Position numbers and translations under genes: made by a program | Shown: piece by piece, positions 1-5,123 of the stretch | Layout of the letters: every line of letters starts with the position of its first letter | Numbering within the stretch: the first letter of the stretch is position 1 | The notes under the pieces: model-generated | Told to the model about the DNA's origin: nothing | Seen by the model: the letters and a program-made list of their open reading frames with translations, nothing else | Databases searched by the model: none | NCBI GenBank assembly: GCA_964405335.1 | Contig: CAYONP010000156.1 | Span: 1 to 6,940, forward strand | Reading direction: 5' to 3' | From: CAYONP01 sp964405335 | GTDB taxonomy: Bacteria > Armatimonadota > UBA10988 | Length of the DNA stretch: 6,940 nt

Positions 1-319
1 CGCCGGTCAGCGCGCGCGCATGGCCGACGCCCGCCTTCAGCCCCGCGAGCTGCTGATTGACCCAGCCGACCTTGCCGCCAAGCTGCGTTGCCGCGGCGAC
101 GGCCGCCTTCTGGCTGGCCGCAAGTTCGGCCGCCGTCCCGGCGGCCGCCGACTGCGAGCGCTTGAGGGCGTCGATCCGGTTCGCCGCGACGTTGATTCCG
201 GCGGCCGCGGCCTTCGCGTCGCCGCCGAGCTTCTTCAGCTCGTGGTCGACATCCCCGAGCGCCTTGAGCGCCGAGGAGTTCTTCGCGCTGATCAGGATTT
301 CGAGCTTGTCGTCGGCCAT
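1..319 (-). CDS. Tail tape measure protein, N-terminal 106 residues (runs off window)
   Basis: The reading frame opens with ATG at 319-317 and stays open to the window edge, giving 106 residues of a longer protein. It begins MADDKLEILISAKNSSALKAL and continues as an Ala/Lys-rich, strongly helical stretch (repeated AAELAASQKAAVAAATQ-type segments) with no cysteine. This is typical of the first part of siphovirus tape measure proteins, which set tail length, fill the tail tube lumen and take part in DNA ejection. A GAGG ribosome binding site lies 5 nt before the ATG. The position directly after the frameshifting tail chaperone is the canonical place for this gene, and that context carries much of the assignment. 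The C-terminal part is not visible, so total length and any lytic or membrane domains are unknown. Confidence 0.82.
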   Translation of the reverse strand, partial: MADDKLEILISAKNSSALKALGDVDHELKKLGGDAKAAAAGINVAANRIDALKRSQSAAAGTAAELAASQKAAVAAATQLGGKVGWVNQQLAGLKAGVGHARALTG

Positions 320-326
320 CTCAGCC

Positions 327-401
327 TCACCAACCGCCCGAAACGCGCGACGGCGGCGGTGTCGACCTCACCGCCGCCGTCGCTGGGGTTGCGCAGTTCA
401 T
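327..401 (-). CDS. Possible 24-codon mini-ORF between tail chaperone and tape measure genes
   Basis: An ATG at 401-399 overlaps the TGA of the frameshifted chaperone (400-398) as ATGA and has a GAGG motif 5 nt upstream. The frame runs 24 codons to a TGA at 329-327, and that stop overlaps the ribosome binding site of the tape measure gene. The predicted peptide is Ala/Thr/Pro-rich with no recognisable motif. Codons 7 to 19 coincide with a perfect 15-bp inverted repeat. It may act as a coupling or leader ORF through which ribosomes open the hairpin and deliver translation to the tape measure start, rather than encoding a functional peptide. It could equally be a chance frame in GC-rich DNA. Confidence 0.25.
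   Translation of the reverse strand: MNCATPATAAVRSTPPPSRVSGGW
347..383 (-). promoter_or_regulatory. Perfect 15-bp hairpin upstream of the tape measure gene
   Basis: On the minus strand GCGACGGCGGCGGTG (383-369) is followed by a 7-nt loop AGGTCGA (368-362) and the exact reverse complement CACCGCCGCCGTCGC (361-347). The 15 bp are uninterrupted and mostly G-C, so the RNA hairpin should be very stable. It lies 27 nt before the tape measure ATG and 14 nt after the stop of the frameshifted chaperone. The sequence after it (GCGTTTCGG) has three T's but no real U-tract, so a classical intrinsic terminator is not well supported. Partial attenuation, an RNA processing or stability element, or translational control of the next gene are alternatives. 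Confidence 0.7.
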
Positions 402-957
402 CTCGCCCTCAGACCCGCCACCTGGAGCTGCACATCCCACGGCAGCGGAGGCCAGAGCTTCAGCTCCAGGTCGTCGAGATAAAGCCTCCAAACGGTTACA
501 TGCGCGGCGGCGAGCTCGACGGGGAGTCGCCCGAGCCGGTGGGCGCACCAGCGGCAGAAATCGCGCCACCCGCCGCCAAGACGAAAGAACGGCGTTGCTC
601 CGCGCTGCTGAACCCGCTCAGCGCGTCGCTCAGGTTGACCGCCTGCCGCAGCTCGCCGGGCAGCACATGCTCGCGCACATGGTCGAGATCGACCCGCCGC
701 GGCTTGCCCGTCTCGCCGCAAAAGAGCGGCTTCGCGTCGGGCTCCGGGCCGCGGATGACCACCTCGCAGAACTGCAGCACGTCCCGCGCGGCCGCGTCGA
801 GCCGGCCGTCGCTGCCCGTCGACAGCTCCGTCCAGGCCGCCAGCTCGGCCGTGGTGTAGCCGCGCACATAGGCGCCGCCGGCGGCGCCGAACAACTCCGG
901 CGCCTCGACCACCGCCAGCGCGCGCGACATCAGCTCGTCCGCTTGCGCAACCCGCAT
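398..957 (-). CDS. Tail assembly chaperone, -1 frameshift fusion product (GT-type)
   Basis: Ribosomes starting at 957 and slipping back one base at the TTCTTTC heptamer (589-583) would make 125 residues in the first frame followed by 61 residues in the -1 frame, 186 in all, ending at TGA 400-398. The -1 extension (FRLGGGWRDFCRWCAHRLG, then LPVELAAAHVTVWRLYLDDLE) is rich in Trp and hydrophobic residues. It looks far more protein-like than the Ser/Pro/Gly tail of the unshifted frame, and it matches the general style of the T domain in siphovirus chaperone pairs. In lambda the equivalent gpG and gpGT load the tape measure protein and recruit tube subunits. Gene order (tube, chaperone, tape measure) supports this. 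The exact slip site is inferred. Confidence 0.65.
496..957 (-). CDS. Tail assembly chaperone, unshifted product (G-type)
   Basis: This 153-residue protein starts at ATG 957-955, 6 nt after an AAGGAG ribosome binding site and only 10 nt after the tail tube gene. The first 125 or so residues are a mixed helical domain (for example ELFGAAGGAYVRGYTTAELAA and DVLQFCEVVIRG). The remainder, after the proposed slip site, is low-complexity (Ala/Gly, then Ser/Pro) and probably just the default end when no frameshift occurs. No catalytic motif, signal peptide or membrane segment is visible. The assignment rests on position between tube and tape measure genes, size, and the overlapping -1 frame. In known systems the short form is made in large excess over the fusion, and both act in the cytoplasm and are absent from the virion. 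Confidence 0.68.
   Translation of the reverse strand: MRVAQADELMSRALAVVEAPELFGAAGGAYVRGYTTAELAAWTELSTGSDGRLDAAARDVLQFCEVVIRGPEPDAKPLFCGETGKPRRVDLDHVREHVLPGELRQAVNLSDALSGFSSAEQRRSFVLAAGGAISAAGAPTGSGDSPSSSPPRM
583..589 (-). promoter_or_regulatory. Candidate -1 ribosomal frameshift site (T TCT TTC)
   Basis: In the chaperone frame the minus strand reads T TCT TTC at 589-583. A shift by -1 re-pairs the A-site Phe tRNA perfectly (TTC to TTT), while the P-site Ser tRNA (TCT to TTC) suffers a mismatch, so the heptamer is non-canonical. Twelve nt downstream, GGTGGCGC (570-563) can pair with GCGCCCACC (546-538) as an 8-bp stem with one bulged C and a 16-nt loop, a possible stimulator, though the spacing is slightly long. 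G GCG GCG (577-571) is a weaker alternative slip site. Confidence 0.5.
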
Positions 958-967
958 GATCTGCTCC

Positions 968-1399
968 TTACGACTGGGTCACCGTGACCTCGCCGGAGAA
1001 CTCGAAATTGACGTTCTCCATCTCCTTCGCCGCGTTCGGGCTCGTGTAGCTCGCGTTGGTCAGCAGCGCCAGGCCGCTGATGGTGAACGTGCCGGCGCCG
1101 ATCGTGCCGCCCGGACCGACGCCGTTTTTGAGCGTCAGGTAGACCACCGGATCGGTCGCAAGGCGCACGAGGAAGACGGCGGTGACGACCATCTTGCTGA
1201 TCGTCCCGGTGAAGCCCCGGCGGGTCCACTGGATAATCCGATCGAGGTCGTTCTTGCCCGACATGTCCTCGCGATCGACCGCACCCTCGGCCGACCACTC
1301 CTCGATATCGGCCGAGTTGTAGACGTCCGAGGCCGCGGCGCTCGCGCCTACGTGGGCAATCCCGCCGTGGCCGGTCAGTCGCGTGGTCAGATCAGCCAT
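968..1399 (-). CDS. Major tail (tube) protein
   Basis: This 143-residue protein starts at ATG 1399-1397 with a GGAGGAG ribosome binding site 6 nt upstream and 3 nt after the preceding stop. It is rich in Thr, Val, Ser and Gly in a beta-strand pattern. It opens with a short segment (MADLTTRLTGHGGIAHVG) followed by a charged loop (about residues 32-52). It ends in a regular strand motif NVNFEFSGEVTVTQS, of the kind closing the beta-sandwich of siphovirus tube subunits. Tube proteins polymerise as rings around the tape measure protein. The position immediately before the chaperone pair is the standard site for this gene. No sheath gene precedes it, so the tail should be non-contractile. A different beta-sandwich virion protein is the main alternative. 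Confidence 0.68.
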   Translation of the reverse strand: MADLTTRLTGHGGIAHVGASAAASDVYNSADIEEWSAEGAVDREDMSGKNDLDRIIQWTRRGFTGTISKMVVTAVFLVRLATDPVVYLTLKNGVGPGGTIGAGTFTISGLALLTNASYTSPNAAKEMENVNFEFSGEVTVTQS

Positions 1400-1402
1400 C
1401 TG

Positions 1403-1669
1403 TCACTCCTCCACAGGCTCGATTCGGATGCCCGGCGCCCGCCGCGTCCCGTCGCCGATCCGCCGCTCATCGACGACCCGCGGCTCGCGCGTGACCTCCA
1501 GGTGCGTCACGCTGTCGACGAACCGCACCAAAGGGCTTGTCTCGCTTAGCGAGACGCGCCACAACCGCCCGCCGGCGCTCGGGCCGGCCTTACCCTCGGC
1601 CGGCGCCGCCTCGGGCGCCACAGCGGCTTCCAGCGCCGTCGGCTCGTCAGGTTGCTTGCGCGTCGCCAT
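1403..1669 (-). CDS. Hypothetical 88-residue protein between second glycosyltransferase and tail tube
   Basis: I do not recognise this protein. It starts at ATG 1669-1667 with a GGAGG motif 6 nt upstream, and the first 23 nt overlap the end of the glycosyltransferase gene in another frame. The N-terminal 33 residues are Ala/Pro/Glu-rich and probably disordered. Residues 35-88 (beginning RLWRVSLSETSPLVRFVDSV) look like a small folded domain with several beta strands, and the end is charged (IRIEPVEE). There is no signal peptide or membrane segment. The strong ribosome binding site, the 3-nt gap to the tail tube gene and matching codon use suggest it is real and made with tail proteins. It could be a minor tail or tube-associated protein, but nothing in the sequence proves that. 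Confidence 0.6.
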   Translation of the reverse strand: MATRKQPDEPTALEAAVAPEAAPAEGKAGPSAGGRLWRVSLSETSPLVRFVDSVTHLEVTREPRVVDERRIGDGTRRAPGIRIEPVEE

Positions 1670-2483
1670 GCTCTGCCTCCAGCCGCGCCGCCTCGGCCGC
1701 GTGGAATCGCGCCAGCCGCGCGTGGTAGTCGGGATCGCGCAGGTAATCGGTCGCCGTCGGCGCCTGCATCCAGTGCATACAGCGCACGCCCGGCGCGTAG
1801 TGCGGCGGCGGACCGAGCGCCGCCACGGCGCGGCAGAACGGCTCGTCCTCGCTGCAGTCGGGGCCGACCTCGGGCACCTCGTAGCGCACGCCCGCGTCGA
1901 AGATGCTCCGGTGCAGCAGCACCACCGCGCCGGTCACCGCGCAGGGATAGACCCCATCGGTCAGGCCCCAGGCGCGGATGTCATGCCGCAGCCGGCCGTC
2001 CTCAAGCTGCATCACGTTGCGGAACCACTCCGGCGCGAGGTAGTTGTTGTCGATCACCGCCGCGAGCATCGTCAGCCCATGCCGCGTCGCCAGCCGGTAG
2101 AGATCGAGCAACGTCTCGGGCCGCACGACCACATCGCTGTCGGCCTCGAATAGCCACTCCTCGCCGTCGCGCATCGCCACCCAGGCGTCGCGGGCGCGGG
2201 CGAAAGCCGGGTAATCACGCCGGCCCGTCCGTCGGGTGTTATCGGCCTGCGTGCCGAACTCGTCGTAGCGCAGCGTGTGGCGGAACCAGCCCTCCGCGCC
2301 GGCGCGGGCTGCCCACCAGGCCGCCGCCTCGAACGTCGCATCGCGGCAGTCGTTCGCCGCGACGGCCAGCGTCAGCCGGTCGCGCGGCCAGTCGAGCCGT
2401 AGCAGCCCGCCGAGCCAGAGCGGCACCGACCATTCCCGGTCGCGCACCGGCCCGCCGACCATGACCCGCGGGAGGTCGCTCAT
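1647..2483 (-). CDS. GT-A-type (family 2-like) glycosyltransferase, copy 2
   Basis: This 278-residue soluble protein should transfer a sugar from a nucleotide donor to an unknown acceptor. Visible GT-A features in order are an N-terminal strand PRVMVGGPVRDREW (5-18), an ND donor-site pair (44-45), a conserved block around RRDYPAFARARD (88-99), DGEEWLFEADSDV with the metal-binding DSD at 115-117, a VTGA loop (183-186), an acidic ED pair followed by PFC (212-217) that matches the usual catalytic-base position, and a late His (237). No transmembrane segment is present. ATG 2483-2481 overlaps the preceding TGA as ATGA and follows a GGGAGG site. The frame is open further upstream, but that part lies within the neck gene, and the paralogue starts at the same residue. 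It is related to the product of 4199-3360 over its whole length, roughly 40-50% identical by eye. Host surface or virion protein modification are both possible. Confidence 0.8.
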   Translation of the reverse strand: MSDLPRVMVGGPVRDREWSVPLWLGGLLRLDWPRDRLTLAVAANDCRDATFEAAAWWAARAGAEGWFRHTLRYDEFGTQADNTRRTGRRDYPAFARARDAWVAMRDGEEWLFEADSDVVVRPETLLDLYRLATRHGLTMLAAVIDNNYLAPEWFRNVMQLEDGRLRHDIRAWGLTDGVYPCAVTGAVVLLHRSIFDAGVRYEVPEVGPDCSEDEPFCRAVAALGPPPHYAPGVRCMHWMQAPTATDYLRDPDYHARLARFHAAEAARLEAEHGDAQAT

Positions 2484-2932
2484 GCCACCTCCCGATAGGC
2501 CCGCTGGCCGAGAAACTCGAACTCGATCTGGTACAGCCGCACCGTCGGCGGCGCGTTGGTCAGCGGCCGCTCCGACCAGTCTCGCGCCCAGCAGTAGTAA
2601 CTCGCCGAGCACTGCTCGACCCGCGCGGCGATCCGCGGCAAGTACTGCGCCGCCAGCGTCACGAGCTGCTCCGGCCGCGCCCCGCCGAGCACCAGGTGCA
2701 GCAGCACCCGCGCCGAGAAGTCCGCGACGTTCTTCTGCTCCTGGGTGAACCGCCCGCCGGTGCCCGGCGGCCAGTCGAACCAGGCGAACGGCAGGTTCGC
2801 CTGCCGAATCTCGCCCGGCTGCCCGCGGAACCAGTCGCGCAGCTCGGGCAGCTCGGCCTCGCGGAGCAGGGCGTTGACGGCCGGCCCGGCGGCCGCCACG
2901 TCGTCGAGGATGGTCTCGAGGAAGGTGGCCAT
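2480..2932 (-). CDS. Neck or tail-terminator protein candidate (Mu gp37-position)
   Basis: This 150-residue protein starts at ATG 2932-2930, overlapping the previous stop as TGATG. Only a weak AGAAG motif precedes it, so coupled initiation is likely. The N-terminal half is helical (MATFLETILDDVAAAGPAVNA, ending near residue 50) and is followed by a Trp/Pro-rich turn FAWFDWPPGTGGR. The end (VRLYQIEFEFLGQRAYREVA) looks like the closing strand of a small alpha/beta neck or tail-completion protein. In Mu-like gene order this slot, after the gp36-like gene and before the tail genes, holds gp37, and in siphoviruses it holds the tail terminator that joins tail to connector. Assignment is mainly by position and size, and no catalytic motif is seen. 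An internal capsid or minor tail protein is an alternative. Confidence 0.5.
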   Translation of the reverse strand: MATFLETILDDVAAAGPAVNALLREAELPELRDWFRGQPGEIRQANLPFAWFDWPPGTGGRFTQEQKNVADFSARVLLHLVLGGARPEQLVTLAAQYLPRIAARVEQCSASYYCWARDWSERPLTNAPPTVRLYQIEFEFLGQRAYREVA

Positions 2933-3360
2933 CAGAACTTCTGGCCCATCGTGAAGGTCGGCTCCGGCGACGTCGAGCCGACCGGAGCGCCCGCCGATTC
3001 GGGCGAGCGCCCGCCGAGCGGCACACCGTCGGCGATCGCGCCCTTCTGGACGTTGGTGATCAGCTGAGTCGCCTGCCGCCGGCGCGACTCCGCCATCCGG
3101 GCGCCCGTCTCGCCGCCGATGCCGCGCTCCCAGACCTCCGCCTCGACCCGGAGCGCCGTCACCCGCGAGCAGATGGCGTGCAGGTTCGCGCTGACAGCCG
3201 CCGAGACCGGGACGCTGACGATGTGCCCGATCTCGCCGTCGAGCACCTGCGACCAGCTCTCCAGCGCCGCGGTCACGTCGGCCGCCGACGGCTCGTCCTC
3301 GGCCGGATCCCATTGCTGCCGGTCCAGCGCCGCGGCGACCTGCTCGAGGGAGCCGTACAT
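2932..3360 (-). CDS. Head-tail connector / adaptor candidate (Mu gp36-position)
   Basis: This 142-residue protein starts at ATG 3360-3358, overlapping the glycosyltransferase stop as TGATG, with GAGGT 6 nt before the start. The opening MYGSLEQVAAALDRQQW, followed by a largely helical body to about residue 110, is the usual shape of gp6/gp36-type connector proteins that form a ring under the portal. The C-terminal 35 residues are Pro/Ser/Gly-rich and end in PTFTMGQKF, an aromatic tail of the sort found on adaptor proteins that insert into the neighbouring ring. There are no enzyme motifs or membrane segments. The position between the capsid gene and the neck candidate supports a head-completion role. 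The exact family cannot be settled from sequence alone. Confidence 0.5.
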   Translation of the reverse strand: MYGSLEQVAAALDRQQWDPAEDEPSAADVTAALESWSQVLDGEIGHIVSVPVSAAVSANLHAICSRVTALRVEAEVWERGIGGETGARMAESRRRQATQLITNVQKGAIADGVPLGGRSPESAGAPVGSTSPEPTFTMGQKF

Positions 3361-4199
3361 CAGGCCACCTCGGCAATCCGCGGCGCGGCCGCGGTGATGC
3401 GCGCGTCGGCGTAGTCACGCTGCCGCCGCCACCAACTCGGGTCGCTGAGGTACTCGGTCTCGACCGGCGGCTTGTGCTGGTGCCAGGCCCGCAGGCCCGG
3501 CACGTAGCCGACGCGCCGGCCGCCGGCGAGCAGCCGCGCGCAGAAAACGTTGTCCTCCGGCGGATGCTCCTCCGCCGTCGGATCGAAATAGCGGTAGCCG
3601 GCGTCGTAGAGCTCGCTGCGCAGCACGCAGCAGGCCCCGGTCACCACGCACGGCCGCGCCTCGATCGCCCGATCGTAGAAGGCGAGCCGCGAGTGCTGCG
3701 AGCCACCCTCGCCGTCGGCCACCACGACGTTGGTCGCCCACTCCGGCGCCGGGCTCCAGTTGTTCTCGATCACCGCGGCCAGCAGGTCCCAGCCGTCGCG
3801 CCGCGCGAGGTTGACCAGGGCCTGGAGCAGATAGTGCGGCACCTGCACGTCGCTATCGACGGGAAGGAGCCACTCCTCGCCGTCGCACAGGCTGAGCCAC
3901 TTGTCCCGCACCCGGGCGAAGGCCGCGTAGTCCCGCACGCCGCGGCGCGCGTTGTTGTCGGTCGTCGTGCCGAGGTTGTGGACGTGCACCTCGGCCCGCG
4001 CCCAGCCCTCGGCCCGCGCTCGCCCGGCCCACCAATCGCAGGCCGCGAGCGTGCCGTCGTCGGAGTCGTTGACCACCAGCACGAGCGACAGCAGCTCGGG
4101 CGGGTAGGACAGCCCGAGCAGCGCCCCGAGCCAGGCCGGGCAGGCCCATTCGCGGTCGCGAACGGGCCCGCCGACCATCACTCGAGGGAGGCGATGCAT
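3360..4199 (-). CDS. GT-A-type (family 2-like) glycosyltransferase, copy 1, coupled to the capsid gene
   Basis: This 279-residue soluble enzyme is predicted to transfer a sugar from a nucleotide donor. Motifs in order are PRVMVGGPVRDREW (5-18), NDSDDGT (44-50), a block around RDYAAFARVRD (89-99), DGEEWLLPVDSDV with a DSD metal-binding triad at 115-117, VTGA (186-189), PEDNVFC with the ED acidic pair at 215-216, and AWHQH (238-242). All expected GT-A elements are present, so it looks active. ATG 4199-4197 overlaps the capsid stop as TGATG. The nearest purine-rich motif (AAGGT) is about 12 nt away, so initiation probably depends on ribosomes finishing the capsid gene. An upstream extension of the frame to 4376 lies inside the capsid gene and is not used here. 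No sugar-donor specificity can be read. The acceptor may be the capsid, another virion protein or a host glycan. Confidence 0.82.
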   Translation of the reverse strand: MHRLPRVMVGGPVRDREWACPAWLGALLGLSYPPELLSLVLVVNDSDDGTLAACDWWAGRARAEGWARAEVHVHNLGTTTDNNARRGVRDYAAFARVRDKWLSLCDGEEWLLPVDSDVQVPHYLLQALVNLARRDGWDLLAAVIENNWSPAPEWATNVVVADGEGGSQHSRLAFYDRAIEARPCVVTGACCVLRSELYDAGYRYFDPTAEEHPPEDNVFCARLLAGGRRVGYVPGLRAWHQHKPPVETEYLSDPSWWRRQRDYADARITAAAPRIAEVA

Positions 4200-5110
4200 C
4201 AGGTGTTGTTGACCTTGACGATCTGCATCCAGTCCATGCAGAAGGCCGCGCCGCGCATCTCGACGCCGAACTTCAGCGCCTTCGTGTCGAAGTCGTACGC
4301 CGACTCGCCGGTCGGCGGGACCTCTTCCTGGAAGCCGAACACCTTCATCGCGCTCATGGTCGAGACGGCGTACCACGAGTTGCCGGTCAGCGTCGGCTCG
4401 GCGATGATCGACTGCACCAGCCGGCTGCGGTTCGGCGCGCCCAGCTCCTGCAGCCCGCCGGAGATGACCTCGAGGATCTCACGCAGGGTCGAGTTGCCGG
4501 CGGGATAGATGATGGCGCTGGGCGCTATCCCGCGGACATAGGTTCCCTTGTCGTCCTTCCACTGGCTCATGACGGCCAGCACCTGCGACAAGTCGGCGTT
4601 CACGTGCGCCACGGTATCGGCGCCGCTGCCGGTGACGATGTTGCTCTGGTTCTTCCCGCCGTCCTGGCCGTGCGTCGCCGAGATCAGCGCCTTGTCGTCC
4701 CAGCACTTGGCCAGAGTCGTCGAGGTGGCGTTGGCCAGGATGGCCGCCAGCAGCTCGACCACGTAGGTCTTCGCCTTCTCGGCCATGCGGGCGATCAGCG
4801 CGTCGTAGCGGCCGAGCTTGTCCCGCTCGATGTCCTCCTTCGGGATGCTGATCGCCGAGTCGTAGTGAACGTTGGTGACGTAGAACCCGTCGGTCCGCAC
4901 GCCGCCGTAGACCCGCGTGCCCTCGAACGGCTGCATCTGCGGCACCGCGCCCATGACCGGGTAGTTCTCGCCCGCGCCGTCGCTCGGCACGCGGGTGAAC
5001 AACTTCTCCCAGTCGCCGATCTCGATGCCCTCGTAGAGCCGCTTGAAATGCGACTGGAGCCCGCGCTGAACCGCGGCGAGCAGCGCCGGCGTCAGTGTTC
5101 GTACCGCCAT
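4199..5110 (-). CDS. Major capsid protein, Mu gpT-like
   Basis: This 303-residue protein has the length and layout of the Mu gpT major head subunit family (HK97-type fold). The opening LTPALLAAVQRGLQSHFKRL, then GDWEKLFTRVPSDGAGENYP and a P-x-M-x-x-F-x-G-x-R segment (about residues 57-66), matches the family N-terminus. These are followed by ISIPKEDIERDKLGRYDALI, the helix-and-loop region that precedes the main domain in gpT. The C-terminal half (WYAVSTMSAMKVFGFQEEVP, with KFGVEMRGAAFCMDWMQIVKVN near the end) fits the last strands. ATG 5110-5108 has a GGAGGT site 5 nt upstream, one of the strongest in the window, as expected for an abundant virion protein. It follows the protease and decoration genes and is coupled to a glycosyltransferase gene at its 3' end. 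It forms the icosahedral shell in the host cytoplasm. Confidence 0.9.
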   Translation of the reverse strand: MAVRTLTPALLAAVQRGLQSHFKRLYEGIEIGDWEKLFTRVPSDGAGENYPVMGAVPQMQPFEGTRVYGGVRTDGFYVTNVHYDSAISIPKEDIERDKLGRYDALIARMAEKAKTYVVELLAAILANATSTTLAKCWDDKALISATHGQDGGKNQSNIVTGSGADTVAHVNADLSQVLAVMSQWKDDKGTYVRGIAPSAIIYPAGNSTLREILEVISGGLQELGAPNRSRLVQSIIAEPTLTGNSWYAVSTMSAMKVFGFQEEVPPTGESAYDFDTKALKFGVEMRGAAFCMDWMQIVKVNNT

Positions 5111-5123
5111 CTCGGACCTCCGA

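Noticed and set aside
347..383. Classical intrinsic terminator before the tape measure gene
   Set aside because: The stem is strong but no U-tract follows in either direction, and a full stop here would silence an essential tail gene.
327..569. An 80-codon frame in the third reading frame of the chaperone region, as a possible +1 or -2 frameshift product
   Set aside because: The sequence is Arg/Pro/Ala-rich and unlike a chaperone extension, whereas the -1 frame gives a well-structured domain. Only its last 24 codons are kept, as a possible mini-ORF.
20..859. A 279-codon open frame on the plus strand opposite the tape measure and chaperone genes
   Set aside because: Its composition is that of a GC-driven shadow (Arg, Ala, Ser, Pro). 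It opposes the tape measure start, the hairpin and the chaperone, and has no plausible ribosome binding site context.
1383..2464. Long plus-strand open frames opposite the second glycosyltransferase and the orphan gene
   Set aside because: They overlap each other and oppose coding sequence with clear motifs. Their products are His/Arg/Pro-rich without recognisable domains.
2484..3026. Upstream extension of the second glycosyltransferase frame, giving 459 residues
   Set aside because: The extension lies inside the neck and connector genes in another frame and is Arg/Ala-rich. The paralogous copy starts at the equivalent methionine, and a good ribosome binding site precedes ATG 2483.
2933..3418. 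Upstream extension of the neck-protein frame, giving 312 residues
   Set aside because: It overlaps the connector gene in another frame and has a low-complexity Arg/Gly/Ala composition. The TGATG junction at 2932 provides a natural start.
4200..4376. Upstream extension of the first glycosyltransferase frame, giving 338 residues
   Set aside because: It lies entirely within the 3' end of the capsid gene. The conserved start common to both glycosyltransferases is at 4199.
3474..4508. A 344-codon open frame on the plus strand, opposite the first glycosyltransferase and the capsid gene
   Set aside because: It is antisense to two well-supported genes, crosses their boundary, and is Arg/Pro/Gly/His-rich as expected from reading GC-rich codons backwards. 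No domain is recognisable.
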